Assembly: GCA_903839585.1 (NCBI GenBank)
Contig: CAIMCU010000102.1
Span: forward strand, 1 to 5,948
DNA length: 5,948 bases
Source: an uncultured Actinomycetes bacterium
GTDB taxonomy: Bacteria > Actinomycetota > Actinomycetes > Nanopelagicales > Nanopelagicaceae
Direction: 5' to 3'
Positions 1 through 5,948 of the stretch are shown in pieces (within the stretch, counting starts at the first letter, position 1; the number at the start of each line of letters is the position of its first letter). The notes beneath the pieces were generated by a model. That model had not been told where the DNA came from. It saw nothing but the letters and a program-made list of their open reading frames with translations, and made no database searches. The position numbers and the translations under genes were made by a program.

Positions 1-20
1 GCTTTGTTGAATTTCTGCAT
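1..20 (-). CDS. Start of an unidentified gene, cut by the window edge
   Basis: Only seven codons are in the window. An ATG at 20-18 opens a frame reading M-Q-K-F-N-K followed by an incomplete codon. The start is supported by a purine-rich Shine-Dalgarno-like stretch (AAGGGAG, 30-24) three bases upstream and by the preceding non-coding gap of about 170 bases. The short, lysine-bearing N-terminus would suit the start of a signal peptide, but seven residues cannot establish this. From memory, genes for a branched-chain amino-acid ABC transporter lie next to the PdtaR gene in Streptomyces, so a secreted solute-binding protein is one guess; nothing in the visible bases tests it. Confidence 0.45.
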
Positions 21-23
21 GTT

Positions 24-30
24 CTCCCTT
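24..30 (-). promoter_or_regulatory. Shine-Dalgarno site of the left-edge gene
   Basis: AAGGGAG on the minus strand, with a GGGAG core complementary to the 16S anti-Shine-Dalgarno apart from one base. It ends three bases before the ATG at 20-18, which is slightly closer than usual. It is the main reason for calling a gene start here. Confidence 0.45.
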
Positions 31-38
31 TCGGTAAT

Positions 39-79
39 TGCCCTCCGAGAGCACTAGCTGCCAGACCTCATGCAGCCAA
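39..79 (-). promoter_or_regulatory. Two consecutive hairpins in the 5' leader of the left-edge gene
   Basis: On the minus strand, GCTGC (76-72) pairs with GCAGC (61-57) around a 10-base loop. The stem can be extended by G-U, U-A and U-G pairs to 79/54. Immediately after it, TGCTCT (53-48) pairs with AGGGCA (44-39) around a CGG triloop, with one U-G wobble. The second hairpin stops eight bases before the Shine-Dalgarno stretch at 30-24. Back-to-back hairpins beside a ribosome-binding site suit a structured, possibly regulatory leader, but I do not recognise a known riboswitch, and short stems like these can occur by chance. The rest of the pdtaR-to-next-gene gap (120-191) shows nothing I can name. 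Confidence 0.3.
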
Positions 80-119
80 GCCCTCAGAAGGATGGGTGAA
101 GCATAACTTCCGAAGGGCT
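79..119 (-). other. Interrupted inverted repeat downstream of pdtaR
   Basis: AGCCCT (minus strand 119-114) pairs perfectly with AGGGCT (84-79). Inside an asymmetric internal loop, GAAG (110-107) pairs with CTTC (90-87). An alternative inner hairpin, GAAG (110-107) with CTTC (101-98) around five bases, competes with this. It lies 73 bases past the pdtaR stop codon, so it could end that transcript. There is no U-tract after it on either strand, so it is not a standard factor-independent terminator. It could equally be the first element of the leader of the next gene. Confidence 0.3.
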
Positions 120-128
120 CTGGGTAAA
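100..128 (-). promoter_or_regulatory. Weak candidate promoter for the left-edge gene
   Basis: TTTACC (128-123) and TATGCT (105-100) are separated by 17 bases and match four of six positions each of the housekeeping sigma -35 and -10 consensus. Transcription would begin near 93 and give a leader of about 70 bases containing the two hairpins at 79-39. The match is modest and overlaps the inverted repeat at 79-119, so it is only a candidate. Confidence 0.2.
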
Positions 129-191
129 TGCTTTTGCGTTACAAAGGGATTACGTTTGCTGATTTGGCAACAAAGTCGCGTATTTAGGCCG

Positions 192-803
192 CTAAAGAAG
201 GTGCTCTTGAGCCTGATTCGGGTCTGTTACAGCTAGCGCTACCTGCTTCATTGTCAGACGTCGATCCATCGCCGCCCGTTGAATCCAGGAGAATGCTTCT
301 GGTTCGGAAAGGTTTAAAGCTTGCATCAAAATACCCTTTGCGCGATCTATGAGCTTTCGTGTTTCTAATCTTTCATGAAGATCGGCGACCTCAGATGCAA
401 GTGAGACCATCTGCCGATGTCTGCTAATTGCAATCTCAATAGCTGGAATTAAGTCTCCGATTGAGAATGGTTTTACAACATAAGCCATCACGCCAGCATC
501 TCTTGCTCTTTCAACTAACTCGCGCTGACTAAAGGCCGTAAGCATTAATACAGGTGCGATTGAGATGATCTTTTCAGCCGCTGAGATTCCATCGAGCACC
601 GGCATCTTTACATCCAAAATTGCAAGATCGGGCTTATGGATTTGCGCTAGCTCGATAGCTTGTTCTCCATTTACCGCTTCAGCTACAACTTCGTAGCCTG
701 CTTCACGGAGCATCTCGATTAAATCCATACGGATCAGCGCTTCATCCTCTGCTACAAGGATTCTTACACCTGTAGCCGCTGAAGCCGTTGGTTGATTGCT
801 CAT
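192..803 (-). CDS. pdtaR: ANTAR-domain response regulator, PdtaR type
   Basis: A 203-residue cytoplasmic two-component response regulator with an RNA-binding ANTAR output domain. The receiver domain spans about residues 13-125: acidic pocket E19/D20, phospho-acceptor D64 in a LDVKMP motif, T89 and K111 (KPF). A helical linker (about 128-148) leads to the ANTAR three-helix domain (about 140-197), with the typical RKLIDRAKGILM stretch and the later EAFSWIQRAAMDRR. Length and sequence closely resemble Mycobacterium PdtaR (Rv1626), which is phosphorylated by the kinase PdtaS and binds paired hairpins in target mRNAs to alter termination or translation; no kinase gene is visible here. The ATG at 803-801 is the only workable start: going upstream, the frame meets a stop (831-833, inside the tRNA) before any start codon, and the next internal ATG (M26) would remove the acidic pocket. 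There is no free Shine-Dalgarno, because the bases just upstream are the tRNA acceptor stem. It ends in TAG. Confidence 0.95.
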   Translation of the reverse strand: MSNQPTASAATGVRILVAEDEALIRMDLIEMLREAGYEVVAEAVNGEQAIELAQIHKPDLAILDVKMPVLDGISAAEKIISIAPVLMLTAFSQRELVERARDAGVMAYVVKPFSIGDLIPAIEIAISRHRQMVSLASEVADLHERLETRKLIDRAKGILMQALNLSEPEAFSWIQRAAMDRRLTMKQVALAVTDPNQAQEHLL

Positions 804-804
804 G

Positions 805-877
805 TGCCCCGAGTCGGATTCGAACCGACACTATGCAGTGTTTGAGACTGCCCTCTCTACCGTTGGAGTACCGAGGC
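805..877 (-). tRNA. tRNA with CAA anticodon (nominally Leu), class I shape
   Basis: A 73-base cloverleaf on the minus strand. The acceptor GCCTCGG (877-871) pairs with TCGGGGC (812-806) with two G-U wobbles, and the discriminator is A (805). The D-arm has a three-base-pair stem CTC/GAG around CAACGGTAGA, which contains the G18-G19 pair. The anticodon stem GCAGT/ACTGC encloses CTCAAAC, with anticodon CAA at 844-842. The variable region is only five bases (ATAGT), and the T-arm is GTCGG-TTCGAAT-CCGAC. Purine G26 opposite A44, and an A15-T48 Levitt-type pair, support a real tertiary fold. CCA is not encoded. CAA reads UUG leucine codons, but bacterial tRNA-Leu normally carries a long, class II variable arm, so the amino-acid identity is uncertain. 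The 3' end lies one base from the pdtaR ATG, and the 5' end 18 bases after the pyk stop codon. Confidence 0.88.
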
Positions 878-887
878 TAGAGCGATG

Positions 888-915
888 AGTCTAACTTATC
901 GGTAGGCAGCTGCAA
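888..915 (-). promoter_or_regulatory. Weak candidate promoter for the tRNA and pdtaR
   Basis: TTGCAG (915-910), inside the last codons of pyk, and TAGACT (893-888), just after the pyk stop codon, are 16 bases apart. The -10 element fits TAnnnT; the -35 element keeps only TTG of the consensus. Initiation would fall near 881, a few bases before the tRNA 5' end at 877, which is a sensible position for a tRNA promoter. Transcription from the upstream operon is the alternative. Confidence 0.25.
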
Positions 916-2335
916 CGCCAGCTACTGCATCTCCAACACGGTGAACGCGAAGTGCATTAGTCGAGCCTGGAATTCCTGGAGGTGAGCCTGCAACGATCAC
1001 CACATTGTCACCGATTGAAGCTCGCTTAGAATCAATAAGAACGCCATCTACCTGCTTTACCATCTCATCGGTATGGCTAACCATTTCGGTAATCAGTGGT
1101 TCTACTCCCCAAGAAAGCGCCATGCGGTTGTAAGTTCCAGAGTCCGGAGTGAGCGCAAGGATTGGAATTGGTGAACGAAGTCGAGACATTCTTCTGGCAG
1201 ATTCTCCGCTTGTCGTAAATGCGACCAGATACTTTGCATCCAAGATCGCACCAATCTCTGTTGCTGCTTTTGTAATCGCGCCGCCCTTAGTGCGAGGTGA
1301 GGATTTCATAGGACGTATCTGATCCAGTCCGCCCTCCTCAGTTTTGGCGATAATGCGCGCCATGGTTTGGACAGCCTCAATAGCGAACTCACCAACACTG
1401 GTTTCTCCAGAGAGCATCAAGGCATCAGCTCCATCTAGAACTGCATTTGCGCAATCTGTTGCCTCGGCACGCGTTGGACGAGAGTTGGTGATCATTGAAT
1501 CGAGCATCTGCGTTGCAACGATTACCGGTTTAGCTGCATCACGGGCGAGTGAAATACAGAGTTTTTGAACTAAGGGAACATCCTCAATCGGTAGCTCGAC
1601 ACCAAGATCACCGCGAGCAACCATGATTCCATCAAAGGCTTCAACGATTCCCGCAAGATTAGCTACGGCCTGTGGTTTCTCAATCTTTGCGATAACTGGG
1701 ATGCGGCGACCCTCTTCATCCATGATGCGGTGAACATCCTTGATGTCATCGGCGTTGCGAACAAAAGAGAGCGCTATGAAATCGGCTCCAGCCTTTAATC
1801 CCCATCGAAGGTCGGCAATATCCTTCTCTGACATCGCTGGAACAGAGACAGCAACGCCTGGAAGGTTAATCCCTTTGTTATTGCTCACCGCTCCCGGTTC
1901 GATAACCTTGGTGACAACATCGCTGCCCTTAACCTCAACTACCTCAACGGTCACCTTGCCATCGTCGATGAGAATGCGATCGCCTGCCTTGCAATCCCCC
2001 GGTAAACCTTTGTAGGTAGTACCTACGCGCTCCTTTGTTCCTTCAACATCATCAATAGTGATTGTGAAGATATCGCCACGCGCTAATTCATGCGGTCCAT
2101 CCTTAAACTTGGCTAAACGAATCTTTGGGCCCTGTAGATCTACGAGGATTGCAACAGGAACTCCAGCCTTCTTAGCCGCACTACGCACGGTTTCGAGTCG
2201 GCTCTGATGCTCCTCATAAGAGCCGTGTGAAAGGTTCAAACGGGCCATATTCATACCGGCTGCGATGAGCTCAGCAACCTTCTGTGGTGATTCCACAGCT
2301 GGTCCCATTGTGCAAACAATCTTCGCTCTACGCAT
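896..2335 (-). CDS. pyk: Pyruvate kinase
   Basis: A cytoplasmic 479-residue enzyme that converts phosphoenolpyruvate and ADP to pyruvate and ATP, the last step of glycolysis. The length is normal for bacterial pyruvate kinase. The TIM-barrel core begins at once (KIVCTMGPA, 5-13). Visible active-site elements are R32 and NLSHG (34-38), DLQGPKIR (66-73), catalytic K217 with E219 in VIAKIEK, metal ligand D243 in ARGDLGVE, and T275 in VATQML. The lid B domain is about 75-165 and the C-terminal domain about 345-475, with the usual TTSGESARRMSR segment. L67, Q68 and K71 occupy positions where potassium-dependent enzymes carry T-K and Glu, so the enzyme is predicted to work without K+. The ATG at 2335-2333 is preceded by AAGG (2346-2343) at seven bases and matches the N-terminus usual in actinobacteria. 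It follows gltD by 36 bases with no clear promoter or terminator, so co-transcription is possible. Stop codon TAA. Confidence 0.97.
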   Translation of the reverse strand: MRRAKIVCTMGPAVESPQKVAELIAAGMNMARLNLSHGSYEEHQSRLETVRSAAKKAGVPVAILVDLQGPKIRLAKFKDGPHELARGDIFTITIDDVEGTKERVGTTYKGLPGDCKAGDRILIDDGKVTVEVVEVKGSDVVTKVIEPGAVSNNKGINLPGVAVSVPAMSEKDIADLRWGLKAGADFIALSFVRNADDIKDVHRIMDEEGRRIPVIAKIEKPQAVANLAGIVEAFDGIMVARGDLGVELPIEDVPLVQKLCISLARDAAKPVIVATQMLDSMITNSRPTRAEATDCANAVLDGADALMLSGETSVGEFAIEAVQTMARIIAKTEEGGLDQIRPMKSSPRTKGGAITKAATEIGAILDAKYLVAFTTSGESARRMSRLRSPIPILALTPDSGTYNRMALSWGVEPLITEMVSHTDEMVKQVDGVLIDSKRASIGDNVVIVAGSPPGIPGSTNALRVHRVGDAVAGVAAAYR

Positions 2336-2371
2336 ATCGTTACCTTATCTACTTAAGTTAGTACTCGGAAG

Positions 2372-3826
2372 TTAAACAGTTAGTGAGCGTGTTGTTGGTT
2401 CGATTGGAGATGGCAGTTGACTCTCACCCTCTAAGTACTTATCAACGGCAGATGCTGCGCTGCGACCTTCTGCAATCGCCCAAACAATTAAGGACTGTCC
2501 ACGACCGGCATCGCCTGCAACAAAGATGCCCTCCTCGCTCGTTTGGAAATTGGCATCGCGCTTAATCATTCCTCGATCATCTAGCTCAACCTCTAGCTGA
2601 TCAATAAGCGCCGACTTTTCAGGTCCAGTAAAGCCCATCGCCAGGAAGACGAAATCTGCAGGAAGCTCACGTTGGGTTCCTGGAACCGGAGAAAACTTTC
2701 CATCTGCAAAGACAACCTCTGCAATTTTGAGAGCTTTGAGATTGCCATTGCCATCACCAATAAACTCTTCAGTATTGACTGAGAAGACTCGGTTATCTAA
2801 CTCTTCATGGGCGCTAGAAACTCGGAAAATCATCGGATAGGTCGGCCAAGGCTGCGCTGATGGTCGCTCCTCATTTGGACGGGGCATGATTTCAAGTTGT
2901 GTGACAGATGCTGCTCCTTGGCGAATAGATGTTCCAAGACAGTCAGCTCCTGTATCTCCGCCTCCAAGAATAACAACGTGCTTACCAGCGACGTTGATGA
3001 GAGGAGTTTCAACCTCCCCGAGAGCCTGCTTATTTCCCCAAGGTAAGAACTCCATCGCTTGGTAGATACCTTTGTTTTCGCGGCCCTTGATCGGAAGGTC
3101 GCGCCACTGTGTTGCACCGACCGCAAGAACAATTGCGTCATACTTTTTGCGAAGATCTGTGCCGGTAATCTCAACTCCAACATTTACGCCTGGGCGAAAA
3201 CGAGTTCCCTCTTTCTCCATCTGAGATAAGCGGCGATCTAGAATGTGCTTTTCCATCTTAAACTCTGGAATTCCATAACGAAGAAGTCCGCCTATCTTCT
3301 CTGCTCGCTCATAGACGGCAACTGTGTGACCTGCGCGCGTTAGCTGCTGTGCAGCGGCAAGACCAGCTGGCCCTGAACCGATAACTGCGACCGTCTTGCC
3401 GGTGATGCGATCTGGTGGAAGTGGTTTTACATCACCGTTTTGAAACGCCTCTTCAATGGTGCGAAGCTCTACCTGCTTAATGGTGACAGGATCAACGTTG
3501 ATTCCAACCACACACGCTGTTTCACATGGGGCTGGACATAAACGACCTGTGAACTCTGGGAAGTTGTTAGTCGCGTGAAGTCTTGCGATCGCCTCTGTTT
3601 TATCACCGCGCCACATGAGGTCGTTCCACTCAGGGATTAAGTTTCCAAGAGGACATCCTTCGTGACAAAATGGAATTCCACAATCCATGCAACGTCCCGC
3701 TTGCTTTTGAAGGTGCTCCAAGCTCTGTGGCTCATAAACCTCATTCCAATCCTTGATGCGTACATCAACTGGACGACGCTTAGGGGTTTCGCGAGGAGTT
3801 GTTAGAAATCCGCGTGGATCAGCCAT
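2372..3826 (-). CDS. gltD: Glutamate synthase (NADPH) small subunit
   Basis: A 484-residue cytoplasmic flavoprotein that oxidises NADPH and passes electrons through FAD and iron-sulphur clusters to GltB for glutamate synthesis. Residues count from the ATG at 3826-3824. The N-terminal cluster region has cysteines 46, 49, 54 and 58 ([13 protein letters not shown]) and 97, 101 and 105 (CPAPCETAC). The FAD-binding GSGPAG lies at 150-155, the NADPH-binding GGGDTGAD at 288-295, and the closing flavin motif GDAGRGQS at about 438-445. The length is typical of the family. An in-frame TTG three codons upstream (3835-3833) is rejected because it directly abuts the Shine-Dalgarno GGAGG (3840-3836). The ATG lies nine bases from that site and gives the MADPRGFL start usual in actinobacterial GltD. 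The gene overlaps the end of gltB by eight bases, which implies translational coupling of the two subunits. Stop codon TAA. Confidence 0.96.
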   Translation of the reverse strand: MADPRGFLTTPRETPKRRPVDVRIKDWNEVYEPQSLEHLQKQAGRCMDCGIPFCHEGCPLGNLIPEWNDLMWRGDKTEAIARLHATNNFPEFTGRLCPAPCETACVVGINVDPVTIKQVELRTIEEAFQNGDVKPLPPDRITGKTVAVIGSGPAGLAAAQQLTRAGHTVAVYERAEKIGGLLRYGIPEFKMEKHILDRRLSQMEKEGTRFRPGVNVGVEITGTDLRKKYDAIVLAVGATQWRDLPIKGRENKGIYQAMEFLPWGNKQALGEVETPLINVAGKHVVILGGGDTGADCLGTSIRQGAASVTQLEIMPRPNEERPSAQPWPTYPMIFRVSSAHEELDNRVFSVNTEEFIGDGNGNLKALKIAEVVFADGKFSPVPGTQRELPADFVFLAMGFTGPEKSALIDQLEVELDDRGMIKRDANFQTSEEGIFVAGDAGRGQSLIVWAIAEGRSAASAVDKYLEGESQLPSPIEPTTRSLTV

Positions 3827-5948
3827 TTGCTGCAACCTCCATTACATACTGGTCGACGGGTAAACCTTCACGGTTTGCCTTTTCAATCGCTGCAATAACG
3901 CGGGCGAAATCACGTGGCATCACAAGAGAGATTCGATTGAGTGCGCTTTGCCAGTTTGCAAGAAGCTCTTGGGCGATCAACGAACCAGTCTCTACATGGA
4001 AGGCAGAGATCATTGACTTTAAGATCTCCTTCTGGTCTTCAGGAACGGCGATGATGTCAACTAGCTCAGCGTTTACCTGAGCAGGGTTGAGATCGAGAAC
4101 AAAAGCTCGACCTCCAGACATTCCAGCAGCAAAGTTTCGACCTGTTTGACCGAGAATAACTACGGTTCCACCTGTCATGTACTCACATCCATGATCGCCA
4201 ACACCCTCTACTACCGCAGTAGCACCTGAGTTTCGAACACAGAAACGCTCACCTACAAGTCCGCGAATGTATATCTGACCAGATGTTGCGCCGTATCCAA
4301 TGACATTTCCAGCGATAACGTTCTCGTGAGATGGGAAGGTCGCCTTCTCATCTGGGCGTACAACGACCCGTCCTCCTGAGATTCCTTTACCGACGTAGTC
4401 ATTGCTATCACCATAAAGACGAATCGCAACACCACTAGGTAGGAAGGCTCCAAGTGATTGACCGGCAGAGCCATGCAAAGTTACATCGATCGTTCCCTCA
4501 GGAAGTCCAGCTCCCCCGAAACGTCGGGTAACTTCAGCTCCAAGCATTGTGCCCACTGTTCGATTAACGTTTCGAACCGGCACATCAATACGTACCGACT
4601 CACCCTTTTCTAGAGCAGCCGCCGAAAGTTTGATCAACTCATTATCTAACGCCGCCGATAAGCCATGATCCTGCTGGGTTGTATTAAAGAGTGGTGAGTC
4701 AACATCGGGACGCACCAAAAGTGGAGAAAGATCTAAACCGCTAGCTTTCCAGTGATCAACAGCTGATTTTGTGTCAAGGTTTTCGACACGGCCAATCGCC
4801 TCTTGGATAGATTTAAATCCAAGCTCGGCAAGAATCTCGCGAACCTCTTCTGCGATGTACTCAAAGAAGGTTTCAACAAACTCTGGTTTACCGGAAAAAC
4901 GTGCGCGAAGCTCTGGATTCTGAGTTGCAACACCGACGGGGCATGTATCAAGGTGGCACACACGCATCATGATGCAGCCAGAGACAACAAGTGGCGCAGT
5001 TGCAAAGCCAAACTCTTCTGCTCCCAAGAGCGCTGCAATAACGACATCGCGACCGGTCTTTAGCTGACCATCTGTCTGGACAACGATTCGATCACGGAGA
5101 TTGTTAAGAAGAAGTGTTTGCTGTGTCTCTGCAAGGCCTAGCTCCCACGGCGCTCCAGCGTGCTTAAGAGATGTCAGTGGTGATGCACCTGTTCCACCAT
5201 CGTGACCTGAGATGAGTACAACATCGGCGTGCGCCTTACTTACTCCAGCTGCAACGGTTCCAACTCCAACCTCAGCGACTAACTTCACATGAATACGTGC
5301 ATTCTTATTGGCATTCTTTAAGTCGTGAATTAGCTGGGCTAAATCCTCAATTGAGTAGATGTCGTGGTGAGGAGGCGGTGAAATTAAACCAACACCCGGT
5401 GTTGAGTAGCGAACCTTTGCAACCCATGGATAAACCTTGTTACCCGGTAGCTGTCCGCCTTCTCCTGGTTTAGCGCCTTGAGCAATCTTGATTTGAATAT
5501 CATCGGCGTTAACCAGGTACTCACTTGTTACCCCGAACCTTCCAGATGCAACCTGCTTAATAGCGCTGCGCTTTGAATCACCGTTGGGCATCGGAGTGAA
5601 TCGAGCAGGATCCTCTCCACCTTCACCTGTATTTGATTTTCCACCAAGGCGGTTCATCGCAATCGCGAGAGTTTCATGTACCTCTTGAGATACAGAACCA
5701 AATGACATCGCACCTGTACTAAATCTCTTTAGAATCTGCGAGATCGGCTCCACCTCATCGATTGAGATTGATGGACGCACCCCTTCTTTGAACTTGAAGA
5801 GGCCTCGAAGTGTCATGAGTTCGCGGCTTTGCTCATTGATCTTGCTTGTGTACCTCTTGAATATGTCGTAACGCTTGTTACGGGTTGAGTGCTGTAGCGC
5901 AAAGACGGTTTCAGGGTTAAACAAGTGCGGCTCACCATCGCGGCGCCA
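3819..5948 (-). CDS. gltB: Glutamate synthase large subunit, C-terminal part
   Basis: The last 709 residues of a protein normally about 1500 long; the reading frame is open to the window edge, starting W-R-R-D-G-E-P-H. GltB makes two glutamates from glutamine and 2-oxoglutarate using electrons from GltD. The N-terminal glutaminase domain is outside the window. Visible here (counting from the first in-window codon) is the FMN/2-oxoglutarate synthase barrel, about 40-400: MSFGSVSQE near 81, [12 protein letters not shown] near 102, [10 protein letters not shown] near 160, and [11 protein letters not shown] near 247. Cysteines 325, 331 and 336 follow the C-x5-C-x4-C pattern of the 3Fe-4S cluster. 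The C-terminal glycine-rich beta-helix (GXGXG) domain is about 440-640. No truncation or missing ligand is seen. The TTG at 5924 is an internal leucine codon, not a start. The stop TGA (3821-3819) lies inside the first codons of gltD. Confidence 0.97.
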   Translation of the reverse strand, partial: WRRDGEPHLFNPETVFALQHSTRNKRYDIFKRYTSKINEQSRELMTLRGLFKFKEGVRPSISIDEVEPISQILKRFSTGAMSFGSVSQEVHETLAIAMNRLGGKSNTGEGGEDPARFTPMPNGDSKRSAIKQVASGRFGVTSEYLVNADDIQIKIAQGAKPGEGGQLPGNKVYPWVAKVRYSTPGVGLISPPPHHDIYSIEDLAQLIHDLKNANKNARIHVKLVAEVGVGTVAAGVSKAHADVVLISGHDGGTGASPLTSLKHAGAPWELGLAETQQTLLLNNLRDRIVVQTDGQLKTGRDVVIAALLGAEEFGFATAPLVVSGCIMMRVCHLDTCPVGVATQNPELRARFSGKPEFVETFFEYIAEEVREILAELGFKSIQEAIGRVENLDTKSAVDHWKASGLDLSPLLVRPDVDSPLFNTTQQDHGLSAALDNELIKLSAAALEKGESVRIDVPVRNVNRTVGTMLGAEVTRRFGGAGLPEGTIDVTLHGSAGQSLGAFLPSGVAIRLYGDSNDYVGKGISGGRVVVRPDEKATFPSHENVIAGNVIGYGATSGQIYIRGLVGERFCVRNSGATAVVEGVGDHGCEYMTGGTVVILGQTGRNFAAGMSGGRAFVLDLNPAQVNAELVDIIAVPEDQKEILKSMISAFHVETGSLIAQELLANWQSALNRISLVMPRDFARVIAAIEKANREGLPVDQYVMEVAANG
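3836..3840 (-). promoter_or_regulatory. Shine-Dalgarno of gltD inside the gltB end
   Basis: GGAGG on the minus strand, within the GltB codons for M-E-V near its C-terminus. It is nine bases from the ATG at 3826-3824 and directly next to the upstream TTG, which therefore cannot be the start. Ribosomes finishing gltB would uncover and pass this site. Confidence 0.75.

Noticed and set aside
79..119. Reading the inverted repeat after pdtaR as a standard intrinsic terminator
   Set aside because: The stem is interrupted by an asymmetric internal loop and no run of U follows it on either strand.
21..119. A classical ANTAR target (two hairpins with hexaloops having A at position 1 and G at position 4)
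   Set aside because: The hairpins seen have loops of 10 and 3 bases, or 5 in the alternative inner fold, rather than paired six-base loops.
107..130. Plus-strand string resembling part of a glycine riboswitch (CCGAAGGG, then CTCTGGGTAAA)
   Set aside because: The rest of the aptamer is missing, the spacing is wrong, and no plus-strand gene follows. The similarity looks accidental.
2351..2358. Perfect 8-base palindrome ACTTAAGT between gltD and pyk
   Set aside because: It is short and AT-rich with no matching flanks and no credible promoter around it. One such palindrome can easily occur by chance.
3827..3835. TTG at 3835 as the gltD start
   Set aside because: The GGAGG ribosome-binding site ends at the base immediately before this TTG, so spacing would be zero. 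The ATG at 3826 has workable spacing and a conserved N-terminus.
1344..5063. Open frames on the plus strand and in alternative minus frames inside pyk, gltD and gltB
   Set aside because: They lie wholly or almost wholly within strongly conserved genes in other frames, show no recognisable domain, and have low-complexity or odd composition typical of shadow frames.
5922..5948. TTG at 5924 as the start of a shortened glutamate synthase
   Set aside because: The frame is open to the window edge, and the eight upstream codons (WRRDGEPH) look like normal internal GltB sequence, so the gene simply continues outside.

Overview
The window is an ordinary-looking piece of an actinobacterial chromosome in which every gene lies on the minus strand. 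Reading in the direction of transcription (high to low coordinates) it holds: the C-terminal half of gltB (glutamate synthase large subunit, cut by the right edge), gltD (small subunit), pyk (pyruvate kinase), a tRNA gene with a CAA anticodon, an ANTAR-domain response regulator of the PdtaR type, a gap of about 170 bases with several hairpins, and the first seven codons of a further gene cut by the left edge.

The PdtaR, Pyk and GltBD sequences all resemble the actinobacterial versions, and the glt-pyk-pdtaR order is one I recall from Streptomyces. The base composition is near 50% G+C (two 60-base lines counted by hand gave 48% and 50%), far below Streptomyces or Mycobacterium. Together with the very tight gene spacing, this suggests a small-genome aquatic actinobacterium, for example the freshwater Nanopelagicales (acI) or a low-GC Microbacteriaceae lineage. 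That placement is inference.

Spacing is compact: gltB and gltD overlap by 8 bases, gltD and pyk are 36 bases apart, pyk and the tRNA 18 bases apart, and the tRNA discriminator base is a single nucleotide from the pdtaR start codon. No convincing terminator lies in these gaps, so read-through from gltB to pdtaR is plausible. GltB and GltD together make glutamate from glutamine and 2-oxoglutarate, Pyk closes glycolysis and feeds the carbon side, and PdtaR is an RNA-binding antiterminator-type regulator.

The protein genes look intact and conventional. The two most interesting points concern RNA: the tRNA has a leucine (CAA) anticodon but a short, class I variable loop, and its abutment on pdtaR means that tRNA 3' processing would leave pdtaR mRNA with a one-base leader. 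I see no mobile element, CRISPR array, defence system or other clearly new protein system here.
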